Source: an uncultured Pseudoalteromonas sp. (GTDB lineage: Bacteria; Pseudomonadota; Gammaproteobacteria; Enterobacterales; Alteromonadaceae). Taken from it: a DNA stretch of 64,000 nucleotides. The notes under the pieces are model-generated. The model was not told where the DNA came from. It did not search any database and worked only from the letters and a program-made list of their open reading frames with translations. This document shows positions 10,287 to 19,100 of this stretch, piece by piece (position 1 is the stretch's first letter; each line of letters opens with the position of its first letter). The DNA is taken from assembly GCA_947493455.1 (NCBI GenBank), contig CANLRB010000017.1, positions 1-64,000 of the forward strand. The letters are read 5' to 3'. A program made the position numbers and the translations under genes.

Positions 10287-11012
10287 ATGAAATACAAAGG
10301 ACTGCTGCTTTCAATTTTGTTCCATGTTGTACTCTTTTATTGTTTAACTCGGCTCTCGCCGATTAAATATGTGCAGGATGAACAGCCGCAATCTCTTAGC
10401 ACTTACATTATACCGGTCGAACAGCAACGTGAAATCTTGGCGCGTTTTGAACAAGAGAAAAAACCCGAAATTAAGCCACAAAAAGAGCTTAATGTAGTAG
10501 AACAAAGTGAAATTCTAGATAGGAAAAATAACCAAAAGGTTGTAGCGCAAGTTATCGTGCAACCGAAATCAGACTCGCAGGTTCAAAAAGAGCCGTCAAC
10601 GAGCCAAGACGAGCTCGTTGTTGAAGAGTTAAGCGAAGCACCTGACAACAAAAAAGAAAACCGTGAAAAAGGTGTTAAAAGACTCAACCCGTATGCAGCG
10701 ATATCAAGTGTAGCAAGGCAAAGTCATCAAGAATATGTTTCACAACAGTCGCTTTCACACCAAGTGGGTGCACCAAAACAGTTTATCGCAACACCGAAAC
10801 ACTACGCGAACTATAACAGTACGCAGAAGATAGCCAGTTTAAATAACGGGCGTTCTATCGTTAAGTGGCGTGGGAAGTGTTACATCATGGATGCAAATAG
10901 TGCGATGGGTAGTGCAGATATGCCCTCTTCAGGTGGGGGGCTCTGTCCTGGTGAAAAAAGTGACGATGAGGTATTACTTAAAAAGAGCCTGGATAAATGG
11001 CTCGCTAACTGA
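10287..11012 (+). CDS. TonB-like single-TM periplasmic protein, unknown
   Basis: A 241-residue protein with an N-terminal membrane anchor (about 5-21, GLLLSILFHVVLFYCLT). A charged, Lys/Glu/Gln-rich, probably extended region (about 40-130) follows, then a C-terminal part with two cysteines (WRGKCYIMDANS and GGGLCPGE). The anchor plus stiff periplasmic linker is the layout of TonB and TolA proteins, but no TonB C-terminal domain is recognisable. The ATG at 10287 follows an in-frame TTG; neither has a good ribosome binding site. It stands alone after the S10 terminator. Function unknown; a structural or envelope-spanning role is an inference. Confidence 0.6.
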   Translation: MKYKGLLLSILFHVVLFYCLTRLSPIKYVQDEQPQSLSTYIIPVEQQREILARFEQEKKPEIKPQKELNVVEQSEILDRKNNQKVVAQVIVQPKSDSQVQKEPSTSQDELVVEELSEAPDNKKENREKGVKRLNPYAAISSVARQSHQEYVSQQSLSHQVGAPKQFIATPKHYANYNSTQKIASLNNGRSIVKWRGKCYIMDANSAMGSADMPSSGGGLCPGEKSDDEVLLKKSLDKWLAN

Positions 11013-11154
11013 TTTTACTTTACTGCAAGTTACGTAATGCATAAGGTAGGTGCAGCAAATGAGCTTTTCGTTACACTGCGAAAGAGTCATCTGAATTTAG
11101 CCCGCCATCGTCGCTTTTTACTTGGTAAAAAGTTTACCCTTGTCGATAATCAGC
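11013..11154. other. Spacer without recognisable gene
   Basis: Between the TonB-like gene and the two micro-ORFs I see only a weak A/T-rich hairpin CTTTTTAC-TTG-GTAAAAAG (11114-11132). It could terminate minus-strand transcription but lacks a clear T-run. Confidence 0.35.
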
Positions 11155-11265
11155 TTATGTTATGGCGGTGAGGCTAAAAGTGATCGCTATGATAATTGAT
11201 GAAACAACGACGAATGGAGCGAACCCCGAGGTCAGTGACATTTCGAATATATTTGATTTATTCAT
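11155..11265 (-). CDS. Micro-ORF: 36-residue single-TM peptide
   Basis: The minus strand encodes 36 residues starting MNKSNIFEMSLTSGF and ending SLTAIT, with a hydrophobic stretch (about residues 15-34, PFVVVSSIIIAITFSL) long enough to span the membrane. A full AAGGAG ribosome binding site lies seven bases before the ATG, which is the main reason to believe it. It begins 26 bases after the stop of a second micro-ORF of the same kind, so the two are probably co-transcribed. Function unknown; a small membrane regulator or a toxin-like peptide is possible. Confidence 0.55.
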   Translation of the reverse strand: MNKSNIFEMSLTSGFAPFVVVSSIIIAITFSLTAIT

Positions 11266-11291
11266 TGCTATCTCCTTTATACAGTTTATTT

Positions 11292-11432
11292 CTACTTCAC
11301 CAATACGTATGTACTTCCAATTGCTGCACCGGTGACAATTGCGCTTGCCATACCAGCAAAAATTAAACCAGTCACTACGACGGTTGCTAATCCTGCGGTC
11401 ATTAACACGTCAATGATGTTTGATGTATCCAT
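11292..11432 (-). CDS. Micro-ORF: 46-residue hydrophobic Gly/Ala peptide
   Basis: The minus strand encodes 46 residues starting MDTSNIIDVLMTAGL and ending GSTYVLVK. An acidic N-terminus, a Gly/Ala/Val-rich membrane segment (about 11-40) and a single C-terminal lysine give a pattern like small phage-coat or small membrane proteins. A GGGA motif lies about ten bases upstream of the ATG. It is the first of two tandem micro-ORFs with the same orientation and size class. I do not recognise a family. Confidence 0.5.
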   Translation of the reverse strand: MDTSNIIDVLMTAGLATVVVTGLIFAGMASAIVTGAAIGSTYVLVK

Positions 11433-11654
11433 GAGTCTATTCCCTATTTAGTATGATGAATGTGATTGCTTGATATCGAGAATAGATAAGTGAAATTTTT
11501 ATTGATGTTTTGTGACGTTTGGAAGTATTTGATGAAATGTGGCGATTATTACGTGGCGAATGAAATCGCCTTCAACTTAACGTTGCGTGATCTAAACTTG
11601 CTTTTATGCGTTAGAAGCGCCGAAGTTTATTGTATGTTTACTAATGTATTAGGT

Positions 11655-12035
11655 TTAACCAAATGAAATAGGGCGACGACCTGTTTTGCTGTCTTTATTC
11701 TTTTTCTTCTTACTCGATTTTTGCTTGTGACTTGTTCGTTGCGGCTCTTGTTGAATGGGGGGGAGTTCTTGGCTTGTATTTTGTGCCGGGCGCTCGATTG
11801 GCGTTGCCCCTTCGGCAAGCGCAAGTTGATAGAGCTCGCCGTCAAACGCAATCACGTCCCCAGAGAAAACTTTTTTTCGTTTTTGTGTACAGATCTCGTT
11901 ATTAAGACCAACATAGCCTTCGCTAATGAGCATTTTAGCCTGGCCACCTGATTCGACAAGCGTGAGTACTTTAAGTAAATTACATAGCTCGATAGGCTCT
12001 TCTTCAAGTTCAACAATATAGGCTTGATCTGTCAT
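11655..12035 (-). CDS. S4-domain RNA-binding protein (YbcJ-like)
   Basis: A 126-residue protein. Residues about 8-75 form an S4-like RNA-binding domain (IELCNLLKVLTLVESGGQAK, MLISEGYVGLNNEICTQ, KKVFSGDVIAFDG) resembling E. coli YbcJ, a 70-residue S4 protein. The extra C-terminal tail is low-complexity and very basic (KSSKKKKNKDSK), as expected for additional RNA contact. The ATG at 12035 is preferred to the GTG three codons upstream. It is a cytoplasmic RNA-binding protein, possibly ribosome-associated; the target is unknown. Confidence 0.75.
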   Translation of the reverse strand: MTDQAYIVELEEEPIELCNLLKVLTLVESGGQAKMLISEGYVGLNNEICTQKRKKVFSGDVIAFDGELYQLALAEGATPIERPAQNTSQELPPIQQEPQRTSHKQKSSKKKKNKDSKTGRRPISFG

Positions 12036-12137
12036 TTGGGTCACTCGTACTGATTAAGGATGGGATTATATCGTTAATTGGGCGCGGAGGTCACCCATTT
12101 ATCTTGGTAGCGCGTCCATGCGTCCATTAAAATCAGA

Positions 12138-12500
12138 TTACAATTTTTCTATTTCTGCTAAGTTTTGAGAAAACTCACTTAAGTCGAGTTCTAATAACTC
12201 AGCGTCCTCAATCGGCCAATCCACACCAATCACAATATTATCGTCTTTTAAATCATCTACCCAGTACTCAAGCCACTCGGCAACCGAAATTGCTGCAGGT
12301 TGGTATGCTTGCCATTCTTGTTCACAGTGTGCAGCCGCGGCCGCTTTTGATGACCAAACAGGCATTACTTCCGTTTGCTCGAACTGTGTCGAGTCTAAAA
12401 TGACCCACTCTTGTTCGCTTTTGTCTTGCAATGCCCAGATGACTTGCTCATTTTTAACAGTCGCTAAAAAAGTGCTTAGCGTCGCTGTGTTATCTGTCAT
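12138..12500 (-). CDS. DUF2750 family protein
   Basis: A 120-residue soluble acidic protein. The pattern IWALQDKSEQEWVILDS, MPVWSSKAAAAAHCEQEW and WLEYWVDDLKDDNIVIGVDW is characteristic of DUF2750, small proteins of about 120 residues frequent in gammaproteobacteria and sometimes found with toxin-immunity loci. No partner gene is adjacent. Biochemical role unknown. Confidence 0.8.
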   Translation of the reverse strand: MTDNTATLSTFLATVKNEQVIWALQDKSEQEWVILDSTQFEQTEVMPVWSSKAAAAAHCEQEWQAYQPAAISVAEWLEYWVDDLKDDNIVIGVDWPIEDAELLELDLSEFSQNLAEIEKL

Positions 12501-12676
12501 AACTTTATCTCATAGTTTAGGGTATGGCGTTAATTATGCGCGTTTTATACTTATTGTGCCACTGTGTTTGAGTTAGTTTGATTTTTTTATAGCTTATAAA
12601 AATAAGACACGAGAACAATATTACACTGACTGTAAAAATCAGGTATAACAATGTTTTTATAATCTAAGGACGCGCT

Positions 12677-12964
12677 GTGCTTCGCTTTAACAGCAAAAAA
12701 TTTACGCGACAAGGAGTGCGTATTTTTTGCGGATTTTATGTCGGCTATTATATTGCTGCTCAAAGTGCCTCGATTCTTGCTTTACTACTGCCATTTAGTA
12801 CCGTATCAAATGTTGTGCATGCAATGTTATGGTCGTTAGCTTTTTACTTAACTTGGATTTTCCTCTGCTTTTTAACGCGTTTATTAAAAGTTGTAATGGT
12901 TATAACGCTAGTTGTGTGGGGAGCAACGTATTTTTTGCTTAATTGGATGGTAAAAGTTACGTGA
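12677..12964 (+). CDS. Small membrane protein, DUF3649-like (iron uptake-associated)
   Basis: A 95-residue integral membrane protein with three predicted TM segments (about 14-38, 46-66, 69-92). The GTG start is supported by AAGGA six bases upstream. Its size, topology and position immediately before a PepSY-TM gene match DUF3649 proteins of siderophore/iron-uptake clusters. The stop overlaps the GTG of the PepSY gene (GTGA), indicating coupling. Whether the pair serves iron or another metal cannot be read from the sequence. Confidence 0.65.
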   Translation: MLRFNSKKFTRQGVRIFCGFYVGYYIAAQSASILALLLPFSTVSNVVHAMLWSLAFYLTWIFLCFLTRLLKVVMVITLVVWGATYFLLNWMVKVT

Positions 12965-14508
12965 AATCAGTTTATCAATCAATGAATCGGTTACATACGC
13001 TCACAGGGTTCTTAGCGGCCTGGTTGTTATTTATTGTTTTTTTCACAGGGACACTAAGTTACTTTAAAGAGCCCATTACAGCTTATATGCTGCAACTGCC
13101 AAATGAATCGCATAGTCAAAGAAACGATCTACCTGAATATGCCGAATTGATAGAGCGTATGTTAGCTAACCTGACTAATGATGCGCCAAATGCGTCAAAC
13201 TGGCTGTTATATATGCCAGAAGAAATACGAATATTTGCTTATTCACAATACTCGCAGCGTTCACCTGATGGCAATTATACAAATTACAAAGTCTATTTCG
13301 ATCCATATACGCTGCGCGAAATAAAACCGCGTGGCGATAGTGCTGGTGGCGATTTTTTCTATCGCATACATTATCAGTTGTTCGCCGTGCCCGGTATGTT
13401 GGGAATGAAGCTTGTCGGAATCCTCGCACTACTTATGTTGGTCGGTGTGATTTCGGGTCTTGCTATACACTATAAAAAGTTTACAAAACTAGTTAGCTTA
13501 CTGCCAAACAATGGCAACAACCTACCGCTTAACGTGCATGTTGTGACGGCCTTCTGGGGGTTGCCGTTTTACATTGTTATTTGTGTCAGTGGTTTGGCAG
13601 CACTCGCATTTAGTTTTATGTCGATGCCTGTAAAGAGTGCGTTTGAAAACGGGGTCGGTGATTTTTTTAATTTGACTAACCCATCCCAATTGATTACGGA
13701 TAAGCGCGACCTAAAACACGCACAGGGAGCCACTATGAGTGCAATATTAGCGCATGCACAAGATGCATTTGATGGACACTATATTGACCGTATCATCGTT
13801 CAGGCGCCAATGACTGAGCGCTCGATTATTCGCTTTTACGGTCGTCCTATCAATAAGGCGACTCACCAACGGCGCGTGATAGGTTATGAGCTTGCAACTG
13901 GAACTCAAGTTGTTGACTCGCGCAAATTAGCGCAAACCTACCCGCAAAGAGTGATGAATACATTAATAGGGTTGCATACTGCGCGTTTTAGTGATTTTTT
14001 TGTTAAAAGCGTATTTGCATTGGGAGGAATATTCGGTTGTGTGCTTTTAGCGACAGGAAGTTTGATCTTTATACAAAAATATAACGCATCGATTGCATCG
14101 CCATGGCAACAACGGTTTTACAATGCAACAAAACGAATCAGCATCGGTGTGTATTTAGGGTTGCCAATAGCAACACTTTGCTATTTTTACGCTAATCGGT
14201 TTAATTCAGCCAGTAATCTTCATCAAGCTGAGCTTGAACAACGTATTTTTTATATTAGCTTTAGCTGCGTAATCGTTTTTAGTTTGTGGTTTACACAACG
14301 ATTTTTGTCGCAAGTTCTATTGCTTTTAGTAGGTGCCCTTGCAGTTTGTTTACCGCTCGTGAGCGCTACTTTGAATCAGGTTGCAGTGTTTCAGTATTTG
14401 AGTCCTAATGAGAACAAACACCTCGGTTTTTATTTTGTAGTTGTGTCTATCGGTATTGTTTCTTTATATGGTGGCTGCCGTTTAATGGCAACACAAGGGC
14501 AGCAGTAA
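12961..14508 (+). CDS. PepSY-associated TM protein (putative reductase)
   Basis: 515 residues from the GTG that overlaps the preceding stop. It has an N-terminal TM (LHTLTGFLAAWLLFIVFF), a periplasmic PepSY-like region, a TM with histidines (IHYQLFAVPGMLGMKLVGIL, IHYKK, NVHVVTAFWGLPFYIV), a second periplasmic region, a TM near the IGLHTARFSDFF motif, then three C-terminal TMs. This is the PepSY_TM family, whose members act as inner-membrane haem-bearing ferric-siderophore reductases or accessories. Conserved histidines at TM edges fit haem coordination. Together with the upstream DUF3649-like gene, iron-siderophore reduction is a plausible inference. Confidence 0.82.
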   Translation: MKSVYQSMNRLHTLTGFLAAWLLFIVFFTGTLSYFKEPITAYMLQLPNESHSQRNDLPEYAELIERMLANLTNDAPNASNWLLYMPEEIRIFAYSQYSQRSPDGNYTNYKVYFDPYTLREIKPRGDSAGGDFFYRIHYQLFAVPGMLGMKLVGILALLMLVGVISGLAIHYKKFTKLVSLLPNNGNNLPLNVHVVTAFWGLPFYIVICVSGLAALAFSFMSMPVKSAFENGVGDFFNLTNPSQLITDKRDLKHAQGATMSAILAHAQDAFDGHYIDRIIVQAPMTERSIIRFYGRPINKATHQRRVIGYELATGTQVVDSRKLAQTYPQRVMNTLIGLHTARFSDFFVKSVFALGGIFGCVLLATGSLIFIQKYNASIASPWQQRFYNATKRISIGVYLGLPIATLCYFYANRFNSASNLHQAELEQRIFYISFSCVIVFSLWFTQRFLSQVLLLLVGALAVCLPLVSATLNQVAVFQYLSPNENKHLGFYFVVVSIGIVSLYGGCRLMATQGQQ

Positions 14509-14519
14509 AACTTGCTGCC
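14498..14519. terminator. Weak hairpin between convergent genes
   Basis: GGCAGCA / TGCTGCC stem with an eight-base loop, overlapping the PepSY stop codon and lying just before the end of the convergent exporter gene. No strong T-run follows, so termination is tentative. Confidence 0.4.
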
Positions 14520-14529
14520 TTAATGGGTT

Positions 14530-15762
14530 TTAAACCGTTGATGAAATTTTACAAATACGCTTTTTTTGAACATAAACATAAGGCGAAATGACGCAAAGCA
14601 ATATCACTGCATAAAGCATATGCCAGCCAATTCCCACGATTAAACACAAACAGCACAATCCGCCGAGTATAGTGTAAAAATGATATTTTTTATGAAGTAA
14701 TCTAAAGGCGGCTAGCATTGAAGCTAAGTAAATAATAACAAAAACACCATTAACCAGATTAATAAGGTCTTCTAAATCTTGTTTTGTTGTAAACGTGATT
14801 ATTAGTACCAGCGCCATCACACTTAAAATTAACGTAAAAGCGCGTGTTGGCACATTAAATTCGTTGTGATGCGCGAAGTAATTTGGCAATACATTTTGTT
14901 TAGCAAAGCTCGATACCAATCGAGCAAGACTTGCTATATATACATTCACTGTTGCTAGCCCGCCAGCAATACCAAGTGCCCCAATGACGTGACTTCCGTA
15001 TTGACCAAAGTGAGTGTCAAAAACACCGACCATAGCGAGTAACTCTTGATTCGGCAGCCACAGCAGGACCAGTGTACATAACACATATACTGAGCCAACA
15101 AGACAGATTCCAATCATCATTGCTGGTAACATGTCTTTTTTAGGGTTTTTAAAATCATCACTTAAATGACTCATCGCCTCAATACCTAAAAAGCTCCAAA
15201 AAGCGATGCCTGCGGCCGATAAAATTGCGCTGTTGTCTAATTGCCACACTAACGGCGCAGTTTCGACTTGCGTGGATTTGCCGAATAAAAGGAGGATCAC
15301 AAAGACAATCAGTACGGTTAAAAAGAATTGTAGTTTTGCAGAGATATGTAAACCGCGATAATTGAGCGCATAAATCAGTATAAGTGTTATTAATTGACCG
15401 ATTAGTAAGCTTGCGGCATTAAGGGAAATAAGTGTTTGCACAAATTGAAATGTCATAATGATGGCAGCAGGAGCACCGATGGGGACCACGAATAAAAAGC
15501 TTAACCCGATTGTTCTGCCTGCGGTTCTGCCAAATGCTTTTTCTACAAAATGTGCTGGTCCGCCAGCATGGGGATAAAGTGCTGCTAACTTACCAAATAC
15601 CAGTGCAACCGGAATGATAGCAATAGTCAGTAAAATCCAAGCTATTAGTGCATTGCTGCCTGCATTGTTAATTGTTAGCTGCGGTAATATAAACACACCT
15701 GTGCCTAATAGTGTTGTCGCCATCATGCCAGCCCCATGCCAGCGACCGATTTTACCTTTCAT
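14530..15762 (-). CDS. yjeH: YjeH-like L-methionine/branched-chain amino acid exporter
   Basis: A 410-residue APC-superfamily transporter with about 12 TM helices. The first contains the substrate-binding glycine motif TTLLGTGVFILPQLTI, and YPHAGGPAHFVEKAFGR follows in loop 2. Length and motifs match E. coli YjeH (418 residues), which exports methionine, leucine, isoleucine and valine. It is divergent from an Lrp/AsnC-type regulator, which commonly senses such amino acids and probably controls it. Confidence 0.8.
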   Translation of the reverse strand: MKGKIGRWHGAGMMATTLLGTGVFILPQLTINNAGSNALIAWILLTIAIIPVALVFGKLAALYPHAGGPAHFVEKAFGRTAGRTIGLSFLFVVPIGAPAAIIMTFQFVQTLISLNAASLLIGQLITLILIYALNYRGLHISAKLQFFLTVLIVFVILLLFGKSTQVETAPLVWQLDNSAILSAAGIAFWSFLGIEAMSHLSDDFKNPKKDMLPAMMIGICLVGSVYVLCTLVLLWLPNQELLAMVGVFDTHFGQYGSHVIGALGIAGGLATVNVYIASLARLVSSFAKQNVLPNYFAHHNEFNVPTRAFTLILSVMALVLIITFTTKQDLEDLINLVNGVFVIIYLASMLAAFRLLHKKYHFYTILGGLCCLCLIVGIGWHMLYAVILLCVISPYVYVQKKRICKISSTV

Positions 15763-15958
15763 ACCAACCTCCGCACAATTAAATAGTAGTGAACCGACAT
15801 TTTAACGGGGGAGAGTTGATAATTCTGACGCATTTCACCCACAATTTAGAGAATTAAACCGTTATTTTGACGGAGTAAGTGCAATAAACAGTGAATATGA
15901 CGGCAAGCTTTTCGTATAATAGTTGGCATCTGTTAATCGGAGTCTACGAGAATCGTTC

Positions 15959-16387
15959 ATGGATAAGTTTGACCATGCAATTATTACTGAATTACGCGCA
16001 AATGCACGGCAAAGTGTATCGGCGATCGCCGAGGCTGTCAGCTTATCGCGATCAGCGGTGACAGAGCGAATCAAAAAACTAGAATCTACGGGCGTTATTC
16101 GGGGTTACCAAGTGCTGTTGAGCGAATCACAAAAAGAGGGGGTTTCTGCCTATTTTGAGATTCAGCATCAGTGTGCACGCTGCTCAGAGGTGGTACCGGT
16201 TTTTCATGCGATCCCAGAAGTGGTGACTTGTCGTGGTATTTCTGGCGATATGGATTTATTGGTTTTTGTTCAAGCTGATTCAATGCGACGCCTTCATGAA
16301 ATACGCGAACAACTAGATGCGCAGCCAGATTTTATCAAAATTAAAACTCACGTTGTAATGAGTGAATGGATAAACAATAAAGGATAA
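15959..16387 (+). CDS. Lrp/AsnC-family transcriptional regulator
   Basis: 142 residues from the ATG at 15959, giving the usual N-terminus MDKFDHAIITELRANARQS. A winged HTH (SAIAEAVSLSRSAVTERIKK) is followed by an RAM/AsnC ligand-binding domain with ISGDMDLLVFVQ. It contains two nearby cysteines (CARCSEV) in the effector domain. A consensus -10 (TATAAT, 15915-15920) lies upstream. It is divergent from the YjeH-like exporter and close to the following membrane protein (3-base gap). Confidence 0.88.
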   Translation: MDKFDHAIITELRANARQSVSAIAEAVSLSRSAVTERIKKLESTGVIRGYQVLLSESQKEGVSAYFEIQHQCARCSEVVPVFHAIPEVVTCRGISGDMDLLVFVQADSMRRLHEIREQLDAQPDFIKIKTHVVMSEWINNKG

Positions 16388-16390
16388 CGA

Positions 16391-16822
16391 ATGGATATTT
16401 CTGATGAAAATAGAGTGATCCGTCAAGAGCTACGAGATGACCCTATTATTAAAAATTTGCTCGAGCGGATGCCGGACGAAGTTAAAGAAAGTTTCAGTGA
16501 AGCTCAGTTATCCCACCTTAAAGTTGCTTTAGGGGCGCGAAGCTGGGGGAAGCATGCGGTCGACTTTCGCAGTACAGTTAAGTTTTTTCGTTATCGTTAT
16601 TATTATGTTTTTGTCGCAGGTCGAAACCGACGTGAAATGTCGCGTAAAGAAAAGCAAATTAGCCTGCTCATTCAATCTGCTATTTTAACTGGTTTTATTG
16701 GTATCAGTACTCTATTTGGCTTACTGCTACTCTACCTACTAAAATCAGCACTTGGTATTGATTTATTCTCTGGCTTTTCGCTTGGCATTTGGGATTGGTT
16801 TAAAGAAACATTCTTAAATTAA
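16391..16822 (+). CDS. Conserved membrane protein, unknown function
   Basis: 143 residues. The N-terminal half is cytoplasmic (MPDEVKESFSEAQLSHLKVA, then LGARSWGKHAVDFRSTVKFF, a basic aromatic stretch). Two TM segments follow (about 94-117, and a shorter one near 122-135). It follows the Lrp gene with a three-base gap and is probably co-transcribed with it. It resembles conserved alteromonad proteins of unassigned role. Confidence 0.65.
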   Translation: MDISDENRVIRQELRDDPIIKNLLERMPDEVKESFSEAQLSHLKVALGARSWGKHAVDFRSTVKFFRYRYYYVFVAGRNRREMSRKEKQISLLIQSAILTGFIGISTLFGLLLLYLLKSALGIDLFSGFSLGIWDWFKETFLN

Positions 16823-16847
16823 TTGATACTCACTATTCGATGAAAAA

Positions 16848-16878
16848 AAAGGCTACAACTTGTGCTGTAGCCTTTTTA
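16848..16878. terminator. Bidirectional terminator between convergent genes
   Basis: Stem AAAGGCTACA / TGTAGCCTTT with an eight-base loop. It is flanked by an A-run on the left and a T-run on the right, between the convergent membrane-protein and msrAB genes. Confidence 0.88.
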
Positions 16879-16879
16879 T

Positions 16880-18130
16880 TTATCGTGCAACAAATTCGAG
16901 CACAGTCGCGTTGATACAGTATCGCAGCGAACCATTTGGTCCATCATCAAAAACATGGCCTAAATGAATGTCTGAGCTGGTGGAGCGGATTTCAGTACGA
17001 CGCATACCATAACTGTTGTCGGGCTTTTCATAAACAGCGCCTTCGACAGGTTGTGTAAATGATAGCCAACCGGTTTCAGAGTTAAACCTGTCTTTGGTAT
17101 CGAACAGGACGGCACCACTTAACTTGTCAATAAAAACACCATCAGGTGTGTTTTTAAATATTTCGTATTGTTTGCAAAAGCGGTTGTCAGTGCCTTTGTT
17201 AAAAGCCACGTTAAATGCTTCTCCTTTTCCCAGTTTAAACGCGCCTAACAAAGGGTAAAATTCCTGTTTACTGAGGAATCCTTGGCGCCCAAATACTTCT
17301 TTACCGTTTTCTAAAAATAGAATTGTTGGAGTGGCCCAAGTGGGCGACTCGATTGATAGTCCGTCGAGTTGTGCCGCCGTTCTAAAATTCATTGGAATTG
17401 AGCCTTGATAATCATTTGCGACCTCTTTTTTAAATTTTTCGCAATATGGACAGTAGCCTTGTGCATCGATAACGACAATTTGTTTTCCTTTTAAGAGAGC
17501 TGTGTTATCGACAACTTGTGTCTCGGAATAACCCTTAAATTTGACGCCTGTAGCGTGATCTGGACAGTAACCATTTGGATTTTTTACTAAGTAATCTTGA
17601 TGGTAGGATTCAGCTGGATAAAACTGATTAAGTTTTTTTATTTTGGTTGCAATTTGCGGGTAGCCTGCGCGAGTCAATAAAACTTGATACTCATCGGTCA
17701 CTTTTTTTGCCGCATCTAATTGCGCTTGTGAATGGTATAAAATGGTTGAGCGGTATTGAGTGCCAATATCATTTCCTTGTCGATTGACTAAGGTAGGATT
17801 GTGCATCTCATAGAAGGCTTTAAGAATTGTCTCTAAGCTAATTTGATTGCGGTTAAAACTGACTTTAACCACTTCTGCAAAATTATCTGGATTGTATTTG
17901 TGTTTCGCTTTCGTAATGTTGCGGTAAGTCGCTTTAAAACCTCGTCCGTCAGCGTAACCCGAAATAGCATCTGTAACGCCTGGTAGTGCGGCAAACCGTT
18001 TTTCAACGCCCCAAAAACACCCTGCACCGAGCACAATAAAGTCTTGATGGTTGGTCTGTTGCGGTTTTGCGTGAGTTGGCAATTGGAGTGTAATTAATAC
18101 TATCGCCAATATGATATAACCTGCTTTCAT
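16880..18130 (-). CDS. msrAB: Periplasmic MsrA-thioredoxin-MsrB methionine sulfoxide reductase
   Basis: 416 residues with a signal peptide (about 1-22, ending PTHA). The MsrA domain has the catalytic GCFWG (C38) and NPNGYCPDH. A middle thioredoxin-like domain (about 210-300) has the redox motif CPYC (C227/C230). The C-terminal MsrB domain has TGWLSFTQPV, HLGHVFDDGP and catalytic RYCIN (C405). MsrB lacks the usual zinc CxxC pairs. It reduces both diastereomers of oxidised methionine in envelope proteins, with the middle domain as internal reductant. The order differs from Neisseria PilB, which is thioredoxin-MsrA-MsrB. Confidence 0.93.
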   Translation of the reverse strand: MKAGYIILAIVLITLQLPTHAKPQQTNHQDFIVLGAGCFWGVEKRFAALPGVTDAISGYADGRGFKATYRNITKAKHKYNPDNFAEVVKVSFNRNQISLETILKAFYEMHNPTLVNRQGNDIGTQYRSTILYHSQAQLDAAKKVTDEYQVLLTRAGYPQIATKIKKLNQFYPAESYHQDYLVKNPNGYCPDHATGVKFKGYSETQVVDNTALLKGKQIVVIDAQGYCPYCEKFKKEVANDYQGSIPMNFRTAAQLDGLSIESPTWATPTILFLENGKEVFGRQGFLSKQEFYPLLGAFKLGKGEAFNVAFNKGTDNRFCKQYEIFKNTPDGVFIDKLSGAVLFDTKDRFNSETGWLSFTQPVEGAVYEKPDNSYGMRRTEIRSTSSDIHLGHVFDDGPNGSLRYCINATVLEFVAR

Positions 18131-18296
18131 AAAATATCTTCTATCTAATACTCTTGTTAAAAAAGACCGGCATAAATGATTTTACCATTCATTGCCGTTG
18201 TTAATTTAATTACGCCGTTTATCACAGTCTGGATTAAAAAATGTTGTAAATAGCTAATTTAGGCGCTGTCTTATACCTATCTTCGAGAAGAAAAAT

Positions 18297-18533
18297 ATGA
18301 AAAAACAAATGGTAATGATTATTTCGCTGAGCTCGCTATGGCTGTCAGGTTGTGCAACAACGGTAACTGTGACGACACCCGATTATGATATAAACACACC
18401 GACAGAAACAGTGTGGAAAGCGAACCCTCGTACAGGTGCAATGGAAGTGGTTGATGAAAAGGTTTATAAAATTGAAATATCAGAAACGCGATATGAGTTA
18501 CCAGAGCTGCCAACTAAAAACAAAAGGGATTAG
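18297..18533 (+). CDS. Small lipoprotein, unknown function
   Basis: 78 residues with signal peptide MKKQMVMIISLSSLWLSGC; the lipobox LSGC gives a lipidated cysteine at about 19. The mature part is short, rich in threonine and charged residues, and ends in KTNKRD-like basic residues. It converges on the CBS gene with a one-base gap. No family recognised. Confidence 0.7.
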   Translation: MKKQMVMIISLSSLWLSGCATTVTVTTPDYDINTPTETVWKANPRTGAMEVVDEKVYKIEISETRYELPELPTKNKRD

Positions 18534-18534
18534 C

Positions 18535-18963
18535 TTAGTCAGTTTGGTTAACCTTTTTTAAATAAAGTTGCTCTATGTGTTGAAATATGTCGCGCCAGCT
18601 TAAAATACCAACGAGCTTTTGATTTTCGACAACGGCTAAACAATCGCAATTGTACTTGTTAAAGATAGAGATAGCGTGAGCGACATTTTGATTAGGTGTT
18701 ATGGTTTGTAACGGACGCGCCATTATTTGATGGGCGCGTTTGTTGAGTAAATTTAAATCACGTGTATTTTCGGAAGCTGTGCCAACATAAGGGCTTAAAG
18801 CTTGAGCTAGGTTTTTATCGCTAATAATTCCCACAGGCTTATGCTGACTTATGACGATGAGATGATGGAAGTCGACATGGTCAAATATGTGTTTGATTGC
18901 GTATAAATCATCGTCAATGTCTACAGTAACCACTTTGCGCGACATGATTTGGTTTATTTCCAT
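18535..18963 (-). CDS. Tandem CBS-domain protein
   Basis: 142 residues with two CBS motifs: MSRKVVTVDIDDDLYAIKHI...GIISDKNLA and MARPLQTITPNQNVAHAISI...VGILSWRDIF. Each has the usual ending (GIISD, GILSW). Stand-alone CBS pairs bind adenine nucleotides and act as energy-state or ligand sensors. I chose the ATG at 18963 over the TTG at 18966, with GAGG upstream. The partner protein is unknown. Confidence 0.85.
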   Translation of the reverse strand: MEINQIMSRKVVTVDIDDDLYAIKHIFDHVDFHHLIVISQHKPVGIISDKNLAQALSPYVGTASENTRDLNLLNKRAHQIMARPLQTITPNQNVAHAISIFNKYNCDCLAVVENQKLVGILSWRDIFQHIEQLYLKKVNQTD

Positions 18964-19100
18964 CAACTACCTCGATTTATTAAATGTATTTATCGACAGT
19001 TTATTTTGTTTAACTTAATAATCGATTGATCTCAATCTATATGTACTTTTCAGCTTAGCGTTAAAGTTATTTTTTCTCCAACAAATAGGGGAGTAGAAAT

